The position numbers were made by a program, and so were the translations under genes. Source: Pseudoduganella armeniaca (GTDB lineage: Bacteria; Pseudomonadota; Gammaproteobacteria; Burkholderiales; Burkholderiaceae_D). From it: a DNA stretch of 64,000 nucleotides. Below the pieces are notes generated by a model. That model saw only the letters and a program-made list of their open reading frames with translations. It did no database searches and was not told where the DNA came from. This document shows, in pieces, positions 58,570 to 64,000 of this stretch (positions are counted from its first letter, which is position 1; each line of letters opens with the position of its first letter). The stretch is taken from NCBI RefSeq assembly GCF_003028855.1, contig NZ_CP028324.1:4526001-4590000 (forward strand). Reading direction: 5' to 3'.

Positions 58570-59664
58570 ATGACAACTGCATTGCTCGATCATGCCATCG
58601 TTTCCCCGGCCCGTCCGGCCAGTGCCGGCCGGGTCGCCGGCTCCTACCTGCAGCCGCTGCTGGAGGCGGCCGCCGCGCGTGGCGTCGCCGCCACGGACCT
58701 GGCGCGTGCGGCCGGCCTGGCGGCCGATGCCCTCGACCCCTTGCCCGCGCAGCTGGCCGCCACCGAGTACGTGCGCCTGCTCGACGTGGGCGCCATGCTG
58801 GCGGCCGACCCGCACTTCGGCCTGCACGTGGGCGAGCGGGTCAAGGTGGGCACCTTCAGCGCCTACGGCCTGATCCTGCTCAGCTGCCGCGATTTCGGCC
58901 AGGCCTTCGAGCAGACCATCCGCTACGAGGCGCTGGCGCACGACCTGGGCCGCTCCAGCCTGACCGTGCAGGGCAAGCTGGCCGCCTACAGCTGGCACAG
59001 CCGCTTCCCCAGCCGCCACCGCCACCTGGCCGACAGCGTGTTTGCCGGCGTGCGCGTATTCGGCAACTGGCTGGCCGGCGCCAGCCTGCCGGCGCCGCAG
59101 CTGTCGCTGACCCACGATGGCGGCGACCCGGCCGGCCACGACGAGTACCGCCGCGTGTTCGGCGCCCTGCCCCGCTTCGGCGCGCCGGCCAATATCGCCC
59201 ACTTCGACGCGGCGCTGCTGGCCTGCCCGGTGCCGAACGCGGACGTGACCCTGTACCCCGTGCTGCAGCGCCACGTGGAGCAGCTGCTGCGCCAGCGCGA
59301 CGGCGAGCCGGACATCATCGCGCGCGTCTACGACACCATCGTCGGCGGCCTGCCGCATGGCCAGGCGCGCCTGGCCAGCGTGGCGTGCCAGCTGCAGCTG
59401 ACGCCGCGCACCCTGCAACGCAAGCTGGCCGACGCCGGCACCAGTTTCCAGCGCGTGCTGGACGAGGCCCGCTTCGCGCTGGCACGCGACTACCTGGCCC
59501 GTCCCGGCCTGTCGCTGCTCGACATCACCTTCCTGCTCGGCTACCAGGAACAGAGCGCGTTCAACCACGCGTTCCGCGAGTGGGCCGGCATCAATCCGGG
59601 TGCCTGGCGCGAGCGCTGCGGCGAGGACGCCCTGGCGCCGCCGCTCAGATCCAGTCGCCCGTGA
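58570..59664 (+). CDS. AraC-family transcriptional regulator
   Basis: The protein has 364 residues from ATG at 58570 (TTALLDHAIV); an in-frame ATG at 58528 is possible. The N-terminal part is the Arabinose_bd-type domain (YLQPLLEAAAARGVAATDLARAAGL ... FGLHVGERVKVGTFSAYG). The C-terminal HTH_18 has two helix-turn-helix units (RLASVACQLQLTPRTLQRKLADAGTSFQRVLDEAR; LLDITFLLGYQEQSAFNHAFREWAGINPG). It is divergent from the flavoenzyme-kinase operon, which it probably controls. Its 3' end overlaps the next, convergent gene by 20 bp. Confidence 0.92.
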   Translation: MTTALLDHAIVSPARPASAGRVAGSYLQPLLEAAAARGVAATDLARAAGLAADALDPLPAQLAATEYVRLLDVGAMLAADPHFGLHVGERVKVGTFSAYGLILLSCRDFGQAFEQTIRYEALAHDLGRSSLTVQGKLAAYSWHSRFPSRHRHLADSVFAGVRVFGNWLAGASLPAPQLSLTHDGGDPAGHDEYRRVFGALPRFGAPANIAHFDAALLACPVPNADVTLYPVLQRHVEQLLRQRDGEPDIIARVYDTIVGGLPHGQARLASVACQLQLTPRTLQRKLADAGTSFQRVLDEARFALARDYLARPGLSLLDITFLLGYQEQSAFNHAFREWAGINPGAWRERCGEDALAPPLRSSRP

Positions 59665-60064
59665 CGCGTATCAGCGGCCCGATACAGGCGCGCCGGTCCG
59701 GCGCCTGGCACATCAGGAACTGGTTGCCGGAAGGGTGGAACAGGATGAACGTATTGATGGTGTGGCCCGGCTTGGTGACCTGGCCGGTGCAATCGGGCTT
59801 GCCGTTGTCCTTGACGATGCGGTTGACGGTGCGATAGAAGCCGTTGGCGTCCGGTTGCGGCGCGATGTCGAAGGTGGTTTCCGCCACCTCGCCGGCGCTG
59901 GTGACGAGCGCCGTGCCGTCGGTGCGGATGCGATAGGTTTCGGTGCAGGCCGTCTCGGGCACCTCCAGGCGCCAGATGCCGACGATGGGATGGTCGGCCG
60001 CCAGCGGCGCGGCCTGGGCGCCGGCGGCGGCCAGCGCGAGCAAGAGCGGTATCGTCGGTTTCAC
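59645..60064 (-). CDS. Small exported protein of unknown function
   Basis: The protein has 139 residues. GTG at 60064 overlaps the upstream TGA (GTGA) and has GGAAGGGA upstream. The signal peptide is TIPLLLALAAAGAQA. The mature domain is lipocalin/DUF-like beta (VGIWRLEVPETACTETYRIRTDGTALVTSAGE) with four Cys that could form two disulfides. I do not recognise a family. It is translationally coupled to the SRPBCC gene. Confidence 0.78.
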   Translation of the reverse strand: MKPTIPLLLALAAAGAQAAPLAADHPIVGIWRLEVPETACTETYRIRTDGTALVTSAGEVAETTFDIAPQPDANGFYRTVNRIVKDNGKPDCTGQVTKPGHTINTFILFHPSGNQFLMCQAPDRRACIGPLIRVTGDWI

Positions 60065-60594
60065 GGTTTCCCTTCCGCCGCGGCCTTCAGCTGACCCAGC
60101 CCCTTCTCGAAATCGGCGCCGATCATCTCGTCCATGCTGACGAACAATCCGACCAGCTTCGTGATGAGCGGCGCGGGGCCGGACATGGTCCAGGCCACGT
60201 GCGTGCCATTGCCCTGTGGCGCCAGCTCGAACACGGTACGGTTGCGCGCCGCGAACGGCTTGACGAAATCGAGCTGGATGACGATGCGCGCGGGCGACTG
60301 GTCCTCGACGATCTCCATGCGGCCCTCGCCAACGTCGTCGTTGCCGGCCCACGCATACACGGCGCCCTGTCCGCGCGGCGGGCCGGAAAACGTGCGGCGC
60401 ATGGCCGGGTCCAGGCGCTCCCAGGGCGACCAGGCGGTCCACTGGTGGAAGTCGTTCAGGTAGCCGGCCACGCGCGCCGGCGGCGCGGCGATGTCGATCT
60501 CGCGGCGCACCTCGAAGGAGTCGGGGCGCATCAGCGCCAGGGCGACGACCAGGGTGGCGATGAGGACCAGGCCGAGCAGGATTTTCTTCAGCAT
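60061..60594 (-). CDS. SRPBCC-family (polyketide cyclase/START-like) protein with N-terminal membrane helix
   Basis: The protein has 177 residues. ATG at 60594 gives one membrane helix (KKILLGLVLIATLVVALAL), then an SRPBCC fold (EVRREIDIAAPPARVAGYLNDFHQWTAWSPWERLDP; GTHVAWTMSGPAPLITKLVGLFVSMDEMIG). This is the common SRPBCC/YybH-like group that binds a hydrophobic ligand of unknown type. A longer in-frame reading to 60708 is only a translation of the neighbouring family-B repeat and is rejected. Confidence 0.88.
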   Translation of the reverse strand: MLKKILLGLVLIATLVVALALMRPDSFEVRREIDIAAPPARVAGYLNDFHQWTAWSPWERLDPAMRRTFSGPPRGQGAVYAWAGNDDVGEGRMEIVEDQSPARIVIQLDFVKPFAARNRTVFELAPQGNGTHVAWTMSGPAPLITKLVGLFVSMDEMIGADFEKGLGQLKAAAEGKP

Positions 60595-60617
60595 GTGAGT
60601 TTCCCCTAAGCTTCCAG

Positions 60618-60706
60618 GCTTGGGGTCTGTCCCTTCGGGACTGACCCCGGTTTTCGTCCGCCATCGATAAAAACCGGGGACAGTCCCAAAGGGACAGTCC
60701 CCAAGC
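60618..60706. repeat. Palindromic element, family B (copy 3)
   Basis: GCTTGGGGTCTGTCCCTTCGGGACTGACCCCGGTTTT ... AAAAACCGGGGACAGTCCCAAAGGGACAGTCCCCAAGC. It is the most symmetric copy: two flanking hairpins and a central arm. It lies between the P450 stop and the SRPBCC start on the same strand. Confidence 0.88.
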
Positions 60707-60735
60707 ATTGCACGTCAGCGTGACGCGGGCAACTT

Positions 60736-62211
60736 CTAGCGGCGCGGTTGCAACAGCACCGGCAACACGCTCGGCGTCATCGTAAACGTAAACCGCTCCT
60801 CCACCGCCGGCGCGCCCGGGTCCAGCACCGGCGTGAACTGGTGCGCCAGCATCGAGACGGCGATCTTCATTTCCGCCATCGCCAGGTAGCGCCCTGGGCA
60901 GAAGCGCGGGCCGCCGCCGAACGGGAACAGCTTGCGTGCCGGGTCGTCCGCGCCCGGCTCGCTGCCTGCCAGCCAGCGCTCGGGCCGGAACAGTTCCGGC
61001 TCCACCAAGGTGTTGTCGCGCTCGAAGCTGTGGCGCAGCAAGGTGAAGATCGGGGTGCCGGCCGGGATCAGGGTGTCGTCGATGACGATGTCGGCCACCG
61101 GTTCCAGGATCATGAACGGCGCCACCGGTTTCAGGCGCATGCCCTCGCGCAGCGCCGCGTCCAGGTAGGGCAGGCTGTCCAGCAGGCGGTAGTCCTGCAG
61201 CACCTTGTCCGCGCCCAGCACGGCGTCCGCCTCGCGCGCCACGGCCGCGTTGCAGTCCGGGTGGCGCACCAGGAAGTCCAGCAGCCAGCCGATCGTGTTC
61301 GACGTGGTGTCCTCGCCGGCGAACACCATCGTGATCGCGTTGCCGATCACCGCTTCGTCCGTGAAGCCGGAACCGGGTTCGTCGCGCGCCACCACCAGCG
61401 CCTCCAGCATGTTCGACGGCTTTGCCCGCAAGGCGGGATTGGCGGCGATCCGGGCGCGGGCATTGGCGATGAAGCCGGCCACGGCGTCGCTGATGCGCTG
61501 CGCGGCGGCGTCCGATTCGCGGTCCACGGCCAGCCGGAACAGGCGCCAGTACGGCACCGGCGTCGTCAGGCGCCGCGCGATGCGCTCGAACACCGTCTCG
61601 ATGTCGCGCTGCAGCGGATTGTGCTCGTTCTGAAGCGTGTCGATGTCGTGGCCCATCGCCAGGCCGATCGTCACGTCCAGCGTCCAGGCCTTCAGGTCGC
61701 GCAGCACGTCGATCTTGCGGCCCGCCTCGGCGGCGGCCACCCAGCGCAGGCGCAGGCGCTCGGTCAGCGCCGCCAGCGTCGGGAAGAAATTGTGCACCAC
61801 TTCCGGCGTCAGCGCGCGCATCACCAGCTTGCGCTGCTGGCGCCAGTCCTCGCCCTCGGCGCTGAACACGCCCGGCGTGATGGCTTCCTCCATCATGACG
61901 GAAGTGCGCGAACCGCGCCGGATCAGGTCCGGCCGCTCGCGCATCAACGCCGTCAGCGCGGGGCGGCTGGAGGCGACCACCATGGTGCGGTTCAACACCG
62001 TGAAGCGGTACAGCGGGCCCAGCTCGCGCGCCCAGTTCTCCAGCGTGGCGTGGAAGCGCAAGCCGTCCAGCTGGCGCATGTTGCCGATCACCGGTTCGCC
62101 CTTCGGCTTGGGCAGCTCGTGCACACGGCGCGCGGCCGGCGGGCCTTCCGCGGCGGGGCGTACGGCCGGGTTGAGCGTTACGGGCAGGGGCATGCGGGCG
62201 CGGTCCATCAT
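60736..62211 (-). CDS. Cytochrome P450
   Basis: The protein has 491 residues. ATG at 62211 overlaps the stop of the upstream peptidase gene (ATGATG). Family motifs are complete: I-helix VFAGEDTTSNTIGWLL, K-helix ExxR in ALREGMRLKP, the PERF-like FRPERWL, and the haem loop FPFGGGPRFCPGR with the axial Cys. There is no signal peptide or membrane anchor, so it is a soluble enzyme. The substrate is unknown; the length and I-helix resemble bacterial CYPs of the fatty-acid/terpenoid-like class. No ferredoxin or reductase gene is adjacent, so it depends on a redox partner from elsewhere. Confidence 0.93.
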   Translation of the reverse strand: MMDRARMPLPVTLNPAVRPAAEGPPAARRVHELPKPKGEPVIGNMRQLDGLRFHATLENWARELGPLYRFTVLNRTMVVASSRPALTALMRERPDLIRRGSRTSVMMEEAITPGVFSAEGEDWRQQRKLVMRALTPEVVHNFFPTLAALTERLRLRWVAAAEAGRKIDVLRDLKAWTLDVTIGLAMGHDIDTLQNEHNPLQRDIETVFERIARRLTTPVPYWRLFRLAVDRESDAAAQRISDAVAGFIANARARIAANPALRAKPSNMLEALVVARDEPGSGFTDEAVIGNAITMVFAGEDTTSNTIGWLLDFLVRHPDCNAAVAREADAVLGADKVLQDYRLLDSLPYLDAALREGMRLKPVAPFMILEPVADIVIDDTLIPAGTPIFTLLRHSFERDNTLVEPELFRPERWLAGSEPGADDPARKLFPFGGGPRFCPGRYLAMAEMKIAVSMLAHQFTPVLDPGAPAVEERFTFTMTPSVLPVLLQPRR

Positions 62212-64000
62212 TTCGTCTCCGGGTTCATGACGACCTGGACGTAATTGCCGAAGTCGAAATAGCGCCGCGCGGCGGCCTGCACGTCGGCGGCGCTCAATGC
62301 CGCGACACGTTTGTCGTAGTCGATCGCGGCCCAGGCCGGATCGGTGCCGTACAGCGTGGCGGCCTGCAGTTGCCCCATCCACCAGCCGTTCTCGCTGAGC
62401 GCGCGGCGGTGGTTGTTGAGCCAGTTCTGGCGCACCTTGGCCAGGTCGGCCGCCGCCGGGCCGTCCTGCTGCAGCTTGCGGATTTCCGCGAACGCGGCCT
62501 CGATTACCTTGTCCACGTTTTCCGGCCCGCACGGCAGGTTCAGCGAGATGCTGTAGTTCGCATACGGCAGCTTGCTGATCGCGCCGGCGGCACCGCCGCC
62601 GTAGATTAGTCCCAGCTTCTCGCGCAGCACTTCCGTCAGCTTCAGGTTGAGTACCTCGATCGCCGCCGCCAGGCGCATCTGCTCCGGCTGCGAATAGGTG
62701 GCGTCGCCGGTGAACACGACGGAGATGGCGCTTTTCGGCTCCTTGCCGCGCCGGATCTCGCGCTTGATCACCCCGCGCGCGGGCCGCACGCCCAGGTCGC
62801 GGTACGCCAGCGGGATGTCCGGCGTCGGCAGGCTGGCCACGTAGGTCGCCAGCAGCGGCTTGAGCTTGGCCGGGTCGAAGCTGCCGACGAAATAGAAGGT
62901 CCAGCCCTTGCCGCTGCCGAAGCGCTCGCGGAAGATGCGCAGCGCGCGGTCCAGGTCGACCTGGTCGAAGTCCTGCGGCCGCGCCAGGCCCGCCACGCGC
63001 GGGTTGTCGCCGTACAGCGCTGCGCGGATGGTGTTGGCGAACTGCGCCTCCGGGCGCGCCTGCTGGCTCTGCGCCAGGTCACGCTGGCGGCCGATGAAGG
63101 ACTTGAACAGCGTCTCGTCGCGGCGCGGGTTGAGCAGGCGCGCGTACATCATCTGCAGCATCGTTTCGACGTCGCTGTTGACGGTGCCGCCGGCCACGTT
63201 CTCGGTCAGCTCGCCCAGCGCCACCGAGACGGCCACGCTGCGCCCGGCCAGGACCTTCTGGATGTCCAGCGGCGAGTAGTCCAGCACGCCCATCTGCGCG
63301 GCCAGCGCGCTGGCGTAGCGGGCGTTCTGGATATCCTCGTCGCCGTACAGGAACTGGCCGCCGTGGCGCACGGCGCTCATCAAGACCTGGTCGTTGCGGA
63401 AGTCGGTGGGTTTCAGCACCACCTTGATGCCGTTCGACAGAGTCAGCTCGGTCGTGCCCAGCAGCTTGTCCTGTGTCTCGGCGACGATGCTGCCGGCCAC
63501 CGGCGGCTTGTCCAGCAGGTTGGCGGCATAGGTTTTTTCCTCGCGCGCGCTCACCGCCGTCTTGCGCGCCGCCTCCACCGCGGCCAGCAACTCGGCCGGC
63601 TTGGGCTGGGGCGTCGCCTTCTCGCTGCCCATCAGGACAACCAGCTTCTTGTCGTCCGGGCCCGGCAGGGCCGCGCGCGCGGCCGCGTTGACCTCGTCCA
63701 GCGTGATGCCAGGGACGAAGCGGTGCGCGTACGCATACTCGTTCTCGATGCCGGGCAGCGCCTCGCCCTCGAGGAAGTTGCGCAGGTACTCGGCCACGAA
63801 CACGGCCGAATCGGATTTTTCGCGCTCGTTGTACATGCGCTCGTAGTTGCTCAGCATGCCCTTCTTGGCGCGCTCCAGCTCCGCCGCCGTGAAGCCGTAC
63901 TGGCGCGCCCGTTCGCTTTCCTGCACCAGCGCGTTGATGGCGGGGACCGGGCCGCCCTTGCCCAGCAGCGCGGAGGCGCTGAACGAGCGGTGCCCGCGCA
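62208..64000 (-). CDS. M16-family metallopeptidase (C-terminal part, 5' end outside the window)
   Basis: The frame is open through the window edge; about 597 residues are visible. It starts with RGHRSFSASALLG, with no start codon that would be credible. It then shows the M16 middle region (LVQESERARQYGFTAAELERAKKGML) and a second M16 unit (LSNGIKVVLKPTDFRNDQVLMSAVRHGGQFL; FGSGKGWTFYFVGSFDPAKLKPLLATYVASLP). The zinc-binding HxxEH is in the missing N-terminal half. Two-unit M16 peptidases of this kind are usually exported. It is translationally coupled to the P450 gene. Confidence 0.9.
   Translation of the reverse strand, partial: RGHRSFSASALLGKGGPVPAINALVQESERARQYGFTAAELERAKKGMLSNYERMYNEREKSDSAVFVAEYLRNFLEGEALPGIENEYAYAHRFVPGITLDEVNAAARAALPGPDDKKLVVLMGSEKATPQPKPAELLAAVEAARKTAVSAREEKTYAANLLDKPPVAGSIVAETQDKLLGTTELTLSNGIKVVLKPTDFRNDQVLMSAVRHGGQFLYGDEDIQNARYASALAAQMGVLDYSPLDIQKVLAGRSVAVSVALGELTENVAGGTVNSDVETMLQMMYARLLNPRRDETLFKSFIGRQRDLAQSQQARPEAQFANTIRAALYGDNPRVAGLARPQDFDQVDLDRALRIFRERFGSGKGWTFYFVGSFDPAKLKPLLATYVASLPTPDIPLAYRDLGVRPARGVIKREIRRGKEPKSAISVVFTGDATYSQPEQMRLAAAIEVLNLKLTEVLREKLGLIYGGGAAGAISKLPYANYSISLNLPCGPENVDKVIEAAFAEIRKLQQDGPAAADLAKVRQNWLNNHRRALSENGWWMGQLQAATLYGTDPAWAAIDYDKRVAALSAADVQAAARRYFDFGNYVQVVMNPETK

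Noticed and set aside
60594..60708. N-terminal extension of the SRPBCC protein to 60708
   Set aside because: The added residues are the translation of a family-B palindrome. ATG at 60594 begins a clean membrane helix.

Overview
The window looks like chromosome of a motile, high-GC betaproteobacterium of the Oxalobacteraceae (Massilia / Duganella / Pseudoduganella / Telluria type). Evidence: the flhDC-motAB-che layout, a metG/apbC divergent pair, kynureninase next to tryptophan dioxygenase, a PEP-CTERM protein, DUF3460, and several families of palindromic intergenic repeats. The genus is an inference from gene content; no rRNA was seen. I found no tRNA, rRNA, transposase, prophage or CRISPR array.

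Layout. 1-9.1 kb: housekeeping genes (apbC with two exported-protein genes, metG, a GNAT acetyltransferase, a tiny lipoprotein, an EamA exporter, DUF3460, scpA, panC). 9.1-23.6 kb, minus strand: one flagellar/chemotaxis block read as flhD-flhC-methyltransferase-motA-motB-CheZ-like-cheY-cheA-cheW-mcp-cheR-cheD-cheB-cheY-cheZ-HDOD. 23.6-24.2 kb: a repeat-rich regulatory region between flhD and the kyn genes. 24.2-31.7 kb: kynU-kynA, RNase T2, a bacteriophytochrome with its response regulator, and a GH39 glycosidase. 31.7-37.1 kb: a heparinase-II/III-like protein, a hybrid histidine kinase, and a CHRD/PEP-CTERM protein with a sigma-54-like promoter. 37.2-43.8 kb: two tandem RTX (calcium-binding repeat) genes, both interrupted by frameshifts. 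43.9-51.1 kb: a small exported protein, htpG, a MocR regulator divergent from an EamA exporter, RidA and an aminotransferase. 51.3-53.65 kb: a REC-PAS-GGDEF diguanylate cyclase followed by a tandem array of palindromic repeats. 53.65-59.7 kb: a sugar/polyol kinase, a GlpD-like dehydrogenase and an alkyl-DHAP-synthase-like flavoenzyme, with a divergent AraC regulator. 59.6-64 kb: two small envelope proteins, a cytochrome P450, and a truncated M16 peptidase.

Most interesting points. (1) Both RTX paralogues break at the same five-G tract, and the well-conserved C-terminus lies in the -1 frame; this could be recoding, slippage, phase variation or error. (2) The intergenic array at 52.6-53.6 kb is a roughly 278-bp tandem duplication whose junctions carry remnants of the 3' ends of both flanking genes. 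One copy has cleanly lost its 60-bp hairpin module. (3) A second CheZ-type phosphatase candidate keeps the D-x3-Q catalytic pair and shares a C-terminal IELF tail with CheD. (4) The kinase/GlpD-like/AGPS-like operon is a plausible uncharacterised polyol or ether-lipid pathway. (5) A sigma-54 -24/-12 promoter lies ahead of the PEP-CTERM gene.
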